From contig CAMBRI010000012.1 of NCBI GenBank assembly GCA_945870205.1, positions 1 to 40,779 of the forward strand: DNA of 40,779 nt. Direction: 5' to 3'. The DNA is from Sulfuritalea hydrogenivorans sk43H. GTDB taxonomy: Bacteria; Pseudomonadota; Gammaproteobacteria; Burkholderiales; Rhodocyclaceae. This document shows, one piece after another, positions 7,023-15,614 of the stretch. The notes below the pieces were generated by a model that was given only the letters and a program-made list of their open reading frames with translations, had not been told where the DNA came from and did not search any database. Made by a program: the position numbers and the translations under genes. The first letter of the stretch is position 1; each line of letters opens with the position of its first letter.

Positions 7023-8615
7023 ATGAACCTGCCTGCCGGTATTCAGATCACTGCCCCCGTCACCGCCGACTACGCAAAGATCCTCACGCCCGAAGCCATG
7101 ACGCTCGTGGCCAAGCTGCACCGCGCCTTCGAGCCGCACCGCCAGGAACTGCTCAAGGCCCGCATCGCACGCCAGGCACGCATCGATGCCGGCGAAATGC
7201 CCGACTTCTTGCCGGAAACAAAACACATCCGCGACGGCAACTGGAAGATTGCGCCCTTGCCCAAAGCTCTTGAACGCCGTCACACAGAGATCACCGGCCC
7301 CGTCGAAGCCAAGATGGTCATCAACGCCTACAACTCCGGTGCGGACAGCTACATGACCGACTTCGAGGATTCCAACAGCCCGAAGTGGGACAACCTGATT
7401 CAGGGCCAGCTCAACATCTACAAGGCCATCCGCCGCGAGCTGAGCTTCAGGAACGAGGCCGGCAAGGAATACAAGCTCAACGACAAGGTCGCCACCCTGC
7501 AGGTACGGCCGCGTGGCTGGCATCTCGACGAAAAGCACGTGCTGATCGACGGCCAGCGCGTTTCCGGTGGCATTTTCGACTTCGCGCTGTTTCTGTTCCA
7601 CAACGCCAAGGAGCAGCTCGCCCGCGGCGCCGGCCCCTACTTCTACCTGCCGAAAATGGAAAGCCACCTCGAAGCCCGCCTGTGGAATGACATTTTCATC
7701 ATGGCGCAAAACGAGGTTGGCCTGCCGCAGGGAACCATCAAGGCCACGGTGCTGGTTGAAACGATCCTGGCCACCTTCGAACTCGAAGAAATCCTCTATG
7801 AACTGCGTGAGCACAGTGCCGGCCTCAACGCCGGACGCTGGGACTACATCTTCTCCTGCATCAAGAAGTTCAAGCGCAATAAGGATTTCTGCCTCGCCAA
7901 TCGCGGCGCCATCACCATGGAAGTGCCCTTCATGCGCAGCTACGCGCTGGCGCTGGTCAAGGCCTGCCACAAGCGTGGCGCTCCCGCCATGGGCGGCATG
8001 AGCGCGCTGATCCCGATCAAGAACGACCCGGTGGCCAACGAGAAAGCGATGGCCGGCATCCGCCACGACAAAACCCGCGATGCAAACGACGGCTTCGACG
8101 GCGGCTGGGTGGCCCACCCGGGGCTGGTGTCGATCGCCGCCGAGGAATTCAGGAAGGTGCTGGGCGATCGTCCCAACCAGTGGGACAAGCAGCGCGACGA
8201 AAACTTCGGCCCCAAAGACTGGCTCAACTTCCAGCCCGAACAGCCGATCACCGAGACCGGAGTTCGCAATAACATCAACGTCGGCATCCATTACCTCGGC
8301 AGTTGGCTCGCCGGCAACGGTTGCGTGCCCATCCACAACCTGATGGAAGACGCGGCCACGGCCGAGATCAGCCGCTCGCAGATCTGGCAATGGGTGGTGT
8401 CGCCCAAGGGCAAGCTGGATGACGGCCGCAAGGTCACCGCCGAGATGGTGCGCGCCATCATTCCCGAGGAACTGGCAAAGGTGAAGGCCACCGTCACGGC
8501 CCAGGGCGAGAAGACCGAAACTTACGACCAGGCGGCGAAAATCTTCGAAGAAATGTCACTGGCCGACAACTACCCGGAGTTCCTTACGCTGCCGCTCTAC
8601 GAGGCGATGGAATAG
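7023..8615 (+). CDS. aceB: malate synthase A
   Basis: Condenses glyoxylate with acetyl-CoA to give malate, completing the glyoxylate bypass begun by aceA. The 530-residue length is that of the A form, not the roughly 720-residue G form. The family signature is plain: REHSAGLNAGRWDYIFS at about 260-276. Other conserved blocks are NSGADSYMTDFEDSN, the acyl-CoA site region KATVLVETILATFE and the C-terminal region around NLMEDAATAEISRSQIWQW. AAGGAG lies 9 bases before the ATG. The gene is divergent from lysR and ends at a strong terminator, so it is probably monocistronic. Confidence 0.97.
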   Translation: MNLPAGIQITAPVTADYAKILTPEAMTLVAKLHRAFEPHRQELLKARIARQARIDAGEMPDFLPETKHIRDGNWKIAPLPKALERRHTEITGPVEAKMVINAYNSGADSYMTDFEDSNSPKWDNLIQGQLNIYKAIRRELSFRNEAGKEYKLNDKVATLQVRPRGWHLDEKHVLIDGQRVSGGIFDFALFLFHNAKEQLARGAGPYFYLPKMESHLEARLWNDIFIMAQNEVGLPQGTIKATVLVETILATFELEEILYELREHSAGLNAGRWDYIFSCIKKFKRNKDFCLANRGAITMEVPFMRSYALALVKACHKRGAPAMGGMSALIPIKNDPVANEKAMAGIRHDKTRDANDGFDGGWVAHPGLVSIAAEEFRKVLGDRPNQWDKQRDENFGPKDWLNFQPEQPITETGVRNNINVGIHYLGSWLAGNGCVPIHNLMEDAATAEISRSQIWQWVVSPKGKLDDGRKVTAEMVRAIIPEELAKVKATVTAQGEKTETYDQAAKIFEEMSLADNYPEFLTLPLYEAME

Positions 8616-8656
8616 GGAAACGAGCACCGGCGAAAACCGTCCTCGAAGACAACACC

Positions 8657-8687
8657 GGCGCACGGAGTAACCCGTGCGCCGTTTTTA
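8657..8687 (+). terminator. rho-independent terminator of aceB
   Basis: A perfect 10-bp GC stem (8657-8666 with 8673-8682), a 6-base loop and five Ts. Confidence 0.88.
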
Positions 8688-8969
8688 TTTCAGAATCCGG
8701 TCACAACGCGATGAGCATTGCGCCCGGAATGCTTGAGCCGAAAAATAGCCTGCTCCAATGGGGCAATCATTTTTTTTACTCGATAAATCAGGCGCGCCCT
8801 GCAATAATCCCCCTGCAGACAATAGTGACGCTGGTATGACGTTGCACTGACAGGGGACAGGTAAGGTATCAGCAGGCACGTGTGGCCGCTATATATGCCT
8901 TGCTATATCCATTGACTCGAAAACAAGCGCTCCGTCATTCATGGCGGACGAACCATTTGGATTCGCAAG
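8688..8969. other. intergenic region upstream of the cytochrome/FCSD cluster
   Basis: This 282-bp stretch holds no recognised gene (354 bp counted from the aceB stop, including the terminator). A 5-bp stem with one U-G pair at 8752-8764 followed by eight Ts (8770-8777) could be a weak second terminator. AT-rich elements GCTATATA and GCTATATC at 8888-8908 could hold a -10 box, but I find no -35 at a good distance. The 11-bp sequence ATGGCGGACGA occurs at 8941 and again at the cytochrome start codon, 8970. I found no FNR-like dyad or sigma54 site that I would defend. Confidence 0.4.
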
Positions 8970-10670
8970 ATGGCGGACGACGCACAAAAAACCGAATGCA
9001 AGGAAGGCTTCTTTCACTGCCTTCTCAACCCACCGAAATGCTCGATGTTGCGCATGATCGTGATCGGCGTGCTCGGCGGTATCCTCATTTGGGGCGGCCT
9101 CAACACCGGTATGGAATATACCAACCGCACCGAGTTCTGCCTCTCCTGCCACACCATGAAGACTCCTTACGAGGAGTTGAAGAAGACAGTGCACTACAGC
9201 AATCGCACCGGCACCAGCGTCGGCTGCTCTGACTGCCACGTCGCCAGCAGCAAGGAGCCCTTTGACTACGCGCGCAAGCTGACACAGAAGGTCTTCGCCT
9301 CCAAGGACGTCATCGGCGAAATTCTGGGGACCATCGATACTCCGGAAAAATTCGAGGCGCATCGTCTGACCATGGCCAAGCGCGTCTGGGCACACATGAA
9401 GGAAACGGACTCCAAGGAATGCCGTAACTGTCACAAGTTCGACAAGATGGATACGACCAAGCAGAAGGACCGCTCCGCCGTAAAGCATGAGGGTGCGGTT
9501 CAGGACGGCAAGACCTGCATCGACTGCCACAAGGGCATCGCCCACAAACCGGTGCACCATTTGCTGGAAGGCGGACAGGCCCCGGCCGGTGCGGCAGTAG
9601 CAAGCACTTCGCCGCCGACGGAGCAACCAGCAACTCCTGTAGCACCCAAGGTCGAGACCGCTGGCGCCCCGCCAGTTGGCGCTACGCCCCCCAGTACCGT
9701 ACCGGCAATCGCTGCCAAGACGCCGGTTGCGGCCGCCGATGCTGGCAAACCGGCAGCCAAGGGCGATGCGGTGGAAAAGGCCGAAGCGAAAAGCCCCCCA
9801 GCCGCTGCTGGCGGGTCGGTCAAGGCCATGGACTGGAGCAAGGTACCGTCGCGCCAGATCAAGGTTTTCTATCCGGGCCAAGCCGGCCTGGAATGGGTTA
9901 TGAACAAGGCCGACCATTCGTCCGCCGCCGACATTATCGAAAAGAAGCGCGCCTGTGCCAAATGCCACGAGGGCGACGCCAACGAAGTCGGTGCCGCAAT
10001 CGTCGCAGGAAAACCGGTGGGCGTTTCCAAGACCGTGATGGAGCCGAACCCGCCTCCGGGCAAAGTCGGATTCATCCCGGTAACGTTCCAGACCACCCAT
10101 GACGGCAGCAAGATTTACTTCCGCTTCGAATGGGTACCGCCGAAGAACGGGAACACGAAGCTGGACCCGAAGAACGAGGTGAAGCTTGCGATGATGTTCG
10201 ACGGCGGCGGTACGGTCGAAGGCAGCGAACAGAACGGCTGTTGGGCCACCTGCCACGTCGATCTGCGAACCATGAAAGACGCCAAGGATGACAAGAAGAC
10301 CAAGTACATCAAGGACGCCGATCTCGCCGCCGGCAAATTTATGGATCTGATCCAGTATCGCAGTGGCAAGGGCCAGAATCCGGTCGACGGCTGGGTGGAC
10401 AGCGAGCGCCACATGGACGGCGGCAAGAGTGGGCTCAAGGCCGAGGGCAAGAAGGAAGGCAACAAGTGGATTGTCACCTTCGAGCGCGCCTTGGCGGCTG
10501 GTGGCAAAGGCGATCATGCGATTGCTGCCGACAAGGTGTATAACTTCGGCTTCGCGATTCACGAGGACTTCACCAACGCCCGTTTCCACTATGTTTCGCT
10601 GGGCTATCAGTTCGGCCTGGACAAACCCAATCCGGGTGTGAAGAACTATATCGACGTGCAAAAGCAGTGA
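8970..10670 (+). CDS. NapC/NirT-type tetraheme cytochrome c fused to a c-heme and ethylbenzene-dehydrogenase-gamma-like heme-binding domain
   Basis: A 566-residue fusion. A single membrane helix (about 27-44) anchors a periplasmic NapC/NrfH-type domain with four CXXCH sites at 57, 86, 151 and 183. The first is CLSCHTM, the CX2CHxM form in which NrfH uses Met to ligate heme 1. NapC-family proteins exchange electrons between the quinone pool and periplasmic partners. An Ala/Pro-rich linker follows (about 200-285), then a fifth site CAKCH at 329, then a domain (about 365-560) resembling the heme-b-binding gamma subunit of ethylbenzene/dimethylsulfide/selenate/chlorate-type dehydrogenases. Inside it is an odd CWATCH (424-429, CX3CH). 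No molybdenum enzyme is encoded nearby. fccA follows after 53 bp, suggesting electron exchange with the FccAB pair. The start is weakly supported by GGA 8 bases upstream. The domain call for the C-terminal half is from pattern memory. Confidence 0.85.
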   Translation: MADDAQKTECKEGFFHCLLNPPKCSMLRMIVIGVLGGILIWGGLNTGMEYTNRTEFCLSCHTMKTPYEELKKTVHYSNRTGTSVGCSDCHVASSKEPFDYARKLTQKVFASKDVIGEILGTIDTPEKFEAHRLTMAKRVWAHMKETDSKECRNCHKFDKMDTTKQKDRSAVKHEGAVQDGKTCIDCHKGIAHKPVHHLLEGGQAPAGAAVASTSPPTEQPATPVAPKVETAGAPPVGATPPSTVPAIAAKTPVAAADAGKPAAKGDAVEKAEAKSPPAAAGGSVKAMDWSKVPSRQIKVFYPGQAGLEWVMNKADHSSAADIIEKKRACAKCHEGDANEVGAAIVAGKPVGVSKTVMEPNPPPGKVGFIPVTFQTTHDGSKIYFRFEWVPPKNGNTKLDPKNEVKLAMMFDGGGTVEGSEQNGCWATCHVDLRTMKDAKDDKKTKYIKDADLAAGKFMDLIQYRSGKGQNPVDGWVDSERHMDGGKSGLKAEGKKEGNKWIVTFERALAAGGKGDHAIAADKVYNFGFAIHEDFTNARFHYVSLGYQFGLDKPNPGVKNYIDVQKQ

Positions 10671-10723
10671 TGCGGCAATCGGTTTTTTTGCAGTACATTC
10701 ATCGAAACCAAGGAGGAGACAAT

Positions 10724-11302
10724 ATGATGATGAAGTGGAGAGGATGGGCGCTGGCCACCGGCGTCTTGGCGGTATCCGCATTGGCGCAGGCGGCACCACC
10801 GACGGCAGCGATGTTGTCCTATGCCTGCGCCGGCTGTCACGGCACCAACGGCGGCAGCGCAGGGCCGACCATGCCGAGCCTGGCCGGCCAGTCCAAGGAA
10901 GCCATTGAAGTCGCCATGAAGAAATTCAAGAGCGGCGAGCGGTCCGGGTCGATCATGGGCCGCCTGGCGAAGGGTTACAGCGACGCTGAAGTGACCGCCA
11001 TGGCCGAATTCTTCTCCAAGCAGAAACTTCACGCCACCTCCCAGACCCTTGACAAGGCGAAGATTGCCAAGGGCGCCAGCCTGCAGGAAGCGAACTGCGG
11101 CCGCTGCCACATCGAGGATGGCAAGGAAGGCAAGGACGACACGCCGGCCATGGCCAGCCAGTGGCTGCCCTACATGCAGATGCAAATGGCCGACTACCTG
11201 TCGGGCAAGCGCAAGATGCCGGAAAAAATGAAAGAGAAGGTCGATCCAATGTCGAAAGAAGACATCGAAGCCCTCTTGCACTTCTACGCCAGCGTTAAAT
11301 AA
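10724..11302 (+). CDS. fccA: diheme cytochrome c (c4/FccA-like), probable FccB electron acceptor
   Basis: A 192-residue periplasmic protein. The Sec signal peptide (about 1-23, ending AQA-AP) is followed by two class-I cytochrome c domains with CAGCH at 35-39 and CGRCH at 125-129. Likely Met ligands are in SIMGRLAKG (near 78) and at 165 or 175. Cytochromes of this c4/FccA/SoxE type carry two hemes and take electrons from the flavoprotein of flavocytochrome c sulfide dehydrogenase. The ATG at 10724 has a perfect AAGGAGGAG upstream; an in-frame start at 10667 is rejected because it would overlap the previous gene and lacks such a site. The fccB gene starts 13 bp downstream. An alternative is a generic cytochrome c4 unrelated to sulfide. 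Confidence 0.85.
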   Translation: MMMKWRGWALATGVLAVSALAQAAPPTAAMLSYACAGCHGTNGGSAGPTMPSLAGQSKEAIEVAMKKFKSGERSGSIMGRLAKGYSDAEVTAMAEFFSKQKLHATSQTLDKAKIAKGASLQEANCGRCHIEDGKEGKDDTPAMASQWLPYMQMQMADYLSGKRKMPEKMKEKVDPMSKEDIEALLHFYASVK

Positions 11303-11315
11303 AGGAGAACACAAC

Positions 11316-12605
11316 ATGACTCTGGATCGCAGAAGTTTCCTCAAGCTGATCGGCGCCGGTGCTGGTGCAGCAGGCGCCGTGAGCCTGCCTCTGATCGGAC
11401 AGGCCGCAGAACTGATGCCGAAATCGGCCAAGCGTGTGGTCGTGATCGGCGGCGGCTATGGCGGCACCATCGCGGCCAAGTACATCCGCATGATGGACAA
11501 GGGCATCGAAGTGGTGATGATCGAGCGCAACGACCATTTCGTTTCGTGCCCGTTCAGCAACCTCTACATCGGCGGCGTCCTCACCGACCTCAATCCGCTG
11601 ACCATCAAGTACGACAAGCTCGCCGCCAATCACGGCGTCAAGGTCGTGCAGGCCGAAGTCACCGCGATCGATGCGGCAGCCAAGATGGTCACGACATCCA
11701 AGGGGACGATCGCCTACGATCGCCTCGTGGTAGCGCCCGGCATCGATTTCCGCCTGGAAGAAATGAAGGGCTACGATACTGCCGCAATGGAAGTCATGCC
11801 TCACGCTTGGAAGGCCGGTCCGCAGACCGTCCTGCTGCGCAAGCAACTGGTGGCCATGAAGGATGGAGGCACCGTGGTGATGACCGTACCGCTCGCACCC
11901 TACCGCTGCCCGCCCGGACCATACGAGCGCGCCAGCATGATTGCCCATTACCTGAAAGCGAACAAGCCGAAGTCGAAGATCATCGTGCTCGACGCCAACC
12001 CCGACATCACATCGAAGGGCGGCCTTTTCAAGAAGGGCTGGAAGGACAACTACGCTGGCATCATCGACTACCGTCCGGCCAAGAAGGTCACCGAGGTGGA
12101 TGCCAAGGCCATGGCTGTCATGGTCGAAGGACTCGAAGAGGTCAAGGGCGACGTCATCAACGTGATTCCGCCGCAGCGTGCCGGACAAATCGCCGTCGCC
12201 GCCGGATTGGTCGGCGATGACAAGAACTGGTGCCCGGTCAATGCGAATACCTTCGAGTCGACCAAGCAGGCCGGCATTCATGTCATCGGCGATGCCTGCG
12301 TTGCCGGCGCGATGCCGAAATCAGGCTACTCGGCCAACTCCGAAGCCAAGGTCTGTGCGATGAACATCGTCGCCTTGATGAATGGCAAGGAAACCACCGA
12401 ACTGTCTGGCATCAACACCTGCTACAGCTATATCACCGACAAGGAGGCTGTAAGCGTCGCGGCGGTGTACGCGGTCAAGGAGGGCAAGATCATTGCCGTG
12501 CCGAATTCCGGTGGCGTTTCGCCGGCAGACTTCTCGGCCGCCAAGATCGAGGCCGTGTATGCGGAAAGCTGGCTGAAGAATATCCTGACGGAAATGTCCA
12601 CCTGA
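11316..12605 (+). CDS. fccB: flavocytochrome c sulfide dehydrogenase, flavoprotein subunit
   Basis: A periplasmic FAD protein of the FccB/SoxF family that oxidises sulfide to sulfur or polysulfide and passes electrons to a c-type cytochrome. The 429-residue precursor starts with a Tat signal (DRRSFLK at 4-10, then a glycine/alanine-rich hydrophobic stretch). The FAD dinucleotide motif VIGGGYGG follows at 43-50. Three cysteines lie where the family needs them: Cys78 in SCPFSN (covalent FAD attachment), and Cys198 in YRCPPGPYE with Cys369 in INTCYS (redox disulfide). Their spacing matches Cys42/161/337 of the Allochromatium vinosum protein if about 36 residues are removed. AAAGGAG precedes the ATG. 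The gene ends the cluster at a strong terminator. Confidence 0.93.
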   Translation: MTLDRRSFLKLIGAGAGAAGAVSLPLIGQAAELMPKSAKRVVVIGGGYGGTIAAKYIRMMDKGIEVVMIERNDHFVSCPFSNLYIGGVLTDLNPLTIKYDKLAANHGVKVVQAEVTAIDAAAKMVTTSKGTIAYDRLVVAPGIDFRLEEMKGYDTAAMEVMPHAWKAGPQTVLLRKQLVAMKDGGTVVMTVPLAPYRCPPGPYERASMIAHYLKANKPKSKIIVLDANPDITSKGGLFKKGWKDNYAGIIDYRPAKKVTEVDAKAMAVMVEGLEEVKGDVINVIPPQRAGQIAVAAGLVGDDKNWCPVNANTFESTKQAGIHVIGDACVAGAMPKSGYSANSEAKVCAMNIVALMNGKETTELSGINTCYSYITDKEAVSVAAVYAVKEGKIIAVPNSGGVSPADFSAAKIEAVYAESWLKNILTEMST

Positions 12606-12622
12606 TCGCTGCTGCCTGCTCC

Positions 12623-12659
12623 AAAAAAGCAAACCCCGCTGTTGCGGGGTTTGCTTTTT
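12623..12659. terminator. bidirectional terminator between fccB and dut
   Basis: A perfect 11-bp stem (12629-12639 with 12644-12654) and TGTT loop, with Ts after it on the plus strand and As before it. It can therefore stop both the fccB transcript and the convergent coaBC-dut transcript. Confidence 0.92.
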
Positions 12660-12687
12660 GCGGCTCTCCTTCAGGCGCGGCGCGACA

Positions 12688-13143
12688 CTACTGATGCCCC
12701 GTGCTGCCAAAGCCACCGGCGCCGCGATCGCTCGCGGCGAAGTCATCAACGACATTGAAAGCCACCTGCACCACCGGTACCACCACCAGTTGTGCTAGTC
12801 GATCGAGCGGATTAAGCGTAAAGCTATCGTGACTCCGATTCCACGTGGACACGAATATCTCGCCCTGATAGTCGGAGTCGATCAACCCGACAAGATTACC
12901 CAGCACGATGCCATGCTTATGGCCAAGACCGGAACGCGGCAGAATCATCGCTGCCAAGGTCGGATCCGACAAATGAATGGCGATGCCGGTCGGGATCAGG
13001 ATGGTCTCGCCGGGTTGGATCTTCAATGCGCTATCGACGCAGGCACGCAAGTCAATGCCGGCCGATCCGGGGGTCGCGTAGTGCGGGGCGTAGCGCTCGT
13101 CCTTCAGACGCGCGTCGAGTATCTTGAGGTCAAGCTTGGCCAT
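12688..13143 (-). CDS. dut: dUTP diphosphatase
   Basis: Hydrolyses dUTP to dUMP and pyrophosphate, keeping uracil out of DNA and supplying dTMP synthesis. The 151-residue homotrimeric-type protein shows the five motifs in order: [33 protein letters not shown] and the glycine-rich C-terminal tail [10 protein letters not shown]. Its start overlaps the end of coaBC by 14 bp, so the pair is one transcription unit, the same coupling as in E. coli. Confidence 0.97.
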   Translation of the reverse strand: MAKLDLKILDARLKDERYAPHYATPGSAGIDLRACVDSALKIQPGETILIPTGIAIHLSDPTLAAMILPRSGLGHKHGIVLGNLVGLIDSDYQGEIFVSTWNRSHDSFTLNPLDRLAQLVVVPVVQVAFNVVDDFAASDRGAGGFGSTGHQ

Positions 13144-14332
13144 GCGACTTCTCCATCAGGGCGACGATATGCGCAACGATGCCACGCGCCACCTCGACCT
13201 TGTCCGCGGGCGGCAGGACATGTGCCCCGGCCGCATCGAACAGGGTTACCGCATTGGTATCGCCACCCAACCCGTCCTGGACAAGGTTTCCAACCACCAA
13301 CCCGAGTTTCTTTGCGACGCGCTTGCCTTCCGCGTACATCGCCAAGTCCCGGCTCTCGGCCGCGAAACCGACGCAAAACGGCGCATCGGGTAGTGCCGCT
13401 ACCTCGGCAAGAATGTCGGGGTTGGCGTCCAGTTCCAGCACAAGACTGGCTGTGCCTTTCTTGACCTTGTCGGCAGCGACTTGCCGTGGCCGGTAGTCGG
13501 CTACCGCGGCGACACCGACGAATACATCCTGTCCCGACACGGTACGCATCACAGCGTCGCGCATCTGCAGTGCGCTTTGCACATCGACCCGGCGCACACC
13601 GCGCGGTGTAGCGAGCGCAACCGGACCGGCAATCAGAGTCACCTCTGCGCCCACCTCCACACAGGCACGCGCCAATGAAAACCCCATCTTCCCCGAACTG
13701 GAATTGGTCAGCCCGCGCACCGGATCAAGTGCTTCAAAAGTCGGCCCGGCGGTGAGCAAGACACGTTTTCCCGAAAGGGTTTTGGCTTGCAGCGAGGCGT
13801 AAAGATCATCCAATAGCTCGGCTGCTTCCAGCATGCGGCCGTCTCCCACCTCCCCGCACGCCTGTTCGCCGTGCGCAGGGCCGAGGACACGCACGCCATC
13901 CGCTCCAAGCTGCGCTACATTGCGGCGCGTGGCCGGGTTTTCCCACATCTGCCGATTCATGGCGGGAGCCACCAGCAAGGGGCAATCCCGTGCCAGACAT
14001 AGTGTTGAGAGCAGATCATCGGCAAATCCATGCGACAGTTTGGCAAGGAAATCCGCGGTTGCCGGTGCCACCAGCAACGCCGCCGCGCCACGCGTGAGAT
14101 CGATGTGCGCCATGCCGTTATCCATGCGCTCATCCCATAGCGCCTGCCATACGCGACGGCCGGTGAGCGCCTGAAAAGTCGCTGCGCCGACGAACTGCGC
14201 ACCGGCCGCCGTCAGGACCACATCCACTTCGGCGCCGGCCTTGACCAGCAGGCGCACCAGTTCTGCCGCCTTGTAGGCCGCCACGCCACCGGTTACACCG
14301 AGCACAATCCGTTTGCCCTGAAATTCATTCAT
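13130..14332 (-). CDS. coaBC: bifunctional phosphopantothenoylcysteine decarboxylase / phosphopantothenate-cysteine ligase
   Basis: Carries out two consecutive steps of coenzyme A synthesis: ligation of cysteine to 4'-phosphopantothenate (CoaB) and FMN-dependent decarboxylation (CoaC). The 400-residue protein has the N-terminal flavoprotein half ([14 protein letters not shown] near 10, [13 protein letters not shown] near 130) and the C-terminal ligase half ([26 protein letters not shown]). The open frame extends much further upstream, but the ATG at 14332 begins the canonical [16 protein letters not shown]. Longer versions would run through the divergent radC gene. The Shine-Dalgarno sequence is poor. 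Confidence 0.96.
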   Translation of the reverse strand: MNEFQGKRIVLGVTGGVAAYKAAELVRLLVKAGAEVDVVLTAAGAQFVGAATFQALTGRRVWQALWDERMDNGMAHIDLTRGAAALLVAPATADFLAKLSHGFADDLLSTLCLARDCPLLVAPAMNRQMWENPATRRNVAQLGADGVRVLGPAHGEQACGEVGDGRMLEAAELLDDLYASLQAKTLSGKRVLLTAGPTFEALDPVRGLTNSSSGKMGFSLARACVEVGAEVTLIAGPVALATPRGVRRVDVQSALQMRDAVMRTVSGQDVFVGVAAVADYRPRQVAADKVKKGTASLVLELDANPDILAEVAALPDAPFCVGFAAESRDLAMYAEGKRVAKKLGLVVGNLVQDGLGGDTNAVTLFDAAGAHVLPPADKVEVARGIVAHIVALMEKSHGQA

Positions 14333-14377
14333 GACATTAAAATCCCGCCGACAGGCATCAAGCGGAGATTCTAAACC

Positions 14378-15058
14378 ATGGCCATACGCGATTGGCCGGC
14401 AAGCGAACGGCCGCGTGAGCGGCTGGCCCTGCAAGGTGCAGCGGCGCTGTCGGACGCTGAACTGCTGTCGATTTTTCTGCGCGTCGGCGTTCGCGGCAAG
14501 AGTGCGGTCGATTTGGCCCGCGAACTGCTGGCAAGCTTCGATGGCGATCTGGCGCGCCTGGCGGCTGCCAGCACAAAGGAACTTTCCTGCCTGCCGGGAA
14601 TTGGCCCCGCCAAGGCGGCTCAACTCTCGGCCACGCTGGAACTGGCCCGTCGCGCGCTCGCCGGGTCACTCAAGGTTAAAGATGCCCTGGCTTCGCCACA
14701 GGCGGTTCGCGACTGGTTGCGCCTGTCACTGGGCAAACTGCAGCATGAGGTCTTCATCGCCCTCTGGCTTGACGCCCAGAACCGGCTGATCGCCAGCGAA
14801 GAGCTGTTTCGCGGAACTCTCACGCAAACCAGCGTCTATCCTCGCGAAGTCGTCAAGCGGGCTCTCATACACAACGCCGGCGCCGTGATCCTCGCCCACA
14901 ACCACCCTTCAGGCCTCGCCGAGCCATCACGCGCCGACGAAGTACTCACTTCATCACTCAAGCAGGCCCTGGCGCTGATCGACGTCAAACTCCTGGACCA
15001 TTTCATCGTAACCGGGGGCGCAGAGCCACTGTCGTTCGCCGAACGCGGATTGATATAA
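14378..15058 (+). CDS. radC: RadC family JAB/MPN-domain protein
   Basis: A 226-residue protein with an N-terminal helix-hairpin-helix-like region ([12 protein letters not shown] near 71-82) and a C-terminal JAB/MPN metalloprotease-like domain carrying the zinc motif HNHPSG followed by the downstream Asp. Despite the name, a direct DNA-repair role has not been upheld in E. coli; the biochemical function is uncertain. It is divergent from coaBC with 45 bp between and lies upstream of rpmB-rpmG, the same neighbourhood as in many proteobacteria. Confidence 0.95.
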   Translation: MAIRDWPASERPRERLALQGAAALSDAELLSIFLRVGVRGKSAVDLARELLASFDGDLARLAAASTKELSCLPGIGPAKAAQLSATLELARRALAGSLKVKDALASPQAVRDWLRLSLGKLQHEVFIALWLDAQNRLIASEELFRGTLTQTSVYPREVVKRALIHNAGAVILAHNHPSGLAEPSRADEVLTSSLKQALALIDVKLLDHFIVTGGAEPLSFAERGLI

Positions 15059-15064
15059 AAAGGA

Positions 15065-15094
15065 TTGAGTTTTAGGGCAATTGTTTGGTAGACT
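15065..15094 (+). promoter_or_regulatory. candidate rpmB-rpmG promoter
   Basis: TTGAGT (15065-15070), an 18-base spacer and TAGACT (15089-15094) lie just after the radC stop, giving a leader of about 30 nt before rpmB. Assigned by eye. Confidence 0.45.
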
Positions 15095-15129
15095 AGCAGG
15101 CTTTGCAAAATAGCATTCAGGAGCACTAC

Positions 15130-15366
15130 ATGTCTCGCGTATGTCAAGTGACGGGCAAGGCCCCGATGGTAGGGAACAACGTGTCCCACGCCAACAACAA
15201 GACCAAGCGTCGCTTTCTGCCTAATCTGCACAGCCGCCGCTTCTGGATCGAAACCGAAAACCGCTGGGTCAGCCTGCGCGTGTCAAACGCAGGTCTGCGC
15301 ACCATCGACAAGAAGGGCATCGACGTTGTACTCGCCGAGCTGCGTCAGCGCGGCGAGCGCGTCTAA
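15130..15366 (+). CDS. rpmB: 50S ribosomal protein L28
   Basis: A 78-residue basic ribosomal protein. It starts [12 protein letters not shown] and contains [18 protein letters not shown], both standard for L28. The ATG at 15130 has CAGGAG upstream; an in-frame upstream ATG at 15103 is rejected. It forms an operon with rpmG, 15 bp downstream. Confidence 0.98.
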   Translation: MSRVCQVTGKAPMVGNNVSHANNKTKRRFLPNLHSRRFWIETENRWVSLRVSNAGLRTIDKKGIDVVLAELRQRGERV

Positions 15367-15381
15367 TCAGGAGAAAGCATC

Positions 15382-15549
15382 ATGGCCAAGGGCGGACGCG
15401 AAAAAATCAAGCTGGAATCCACTGCCGGTACGGGACACTTCTACACGACCACAAAGAACAAGAAGACTACCCCGGGAAAGCTGGAATTCCTGAAATACGA
15501 CCCGAAGGCGAGGAAGCACGTCGCCTACAAGGAAGTCAAGCTGAAGTAA
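15382..15549 (+). CDS. rpmG: 50S ribosomal protein L33
   Basis: A 55-residue protein starting [14 protein letters not shown] and ending in [11 protein letters not shown], the typical L33. There is no CXXC pair, so it is the zinc-free form that does not depend on zinc supply. CAGGAG lies upstream of the ATG. It is the second gene of the rpmB-rpmG operon and is followed by a terminator. Confidence 0.97.
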   Translation: MAKGGREKIKLESTAGTGHFYTTTKNKKTTPGKLEFLKYDPKARKHVAYKEVKLK

Positions 15550-15566
15550 TTCACCTCGACTGAAAC

Positions 15567-15594
15567 AAAAAACCCGCCGCCGGCGGGTTTTTTT
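15567..15594. terminator. bidirectional terminator between rpmG and the desaturase gene
   Basis: CCCGCC (15573-15578) pairs with GGCGGG (15582-15587), with seven Ts after and six As before. It serves both convergent transcripts. Confidence 0.85.
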
Positions 15595-15614
15595 GTTTGG
15601 CTGGCACCACTCTG

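Noticed and set aside
8752-8777. Second aceB terminator or attenuator with eight Ts
   Set aside because: The stem is only 5 bp with a U-G pair and a gap before the Ts; aceB already has a strong terminator upstream.
8864-8895. Sigma54 promoter for the cytochrome cluster
   Set aside because: AGGCACG is near a -24 element but no GC lies at the -12 position.
8941-9057. A 38-codon ORF as a real small gene upstream of the fusion cytochrome
   Set aside because: No ribosome-binding site, composition like a frame shadow, and it runs into the cytochrome coding region.
13130-14623. Longer coaBC reading frame starting at 14623
   Set aside because: The extension would overlap divergent radC by about 250 bp and does not resemble CoaBC; ATG 14332 starts the family N-terminus.
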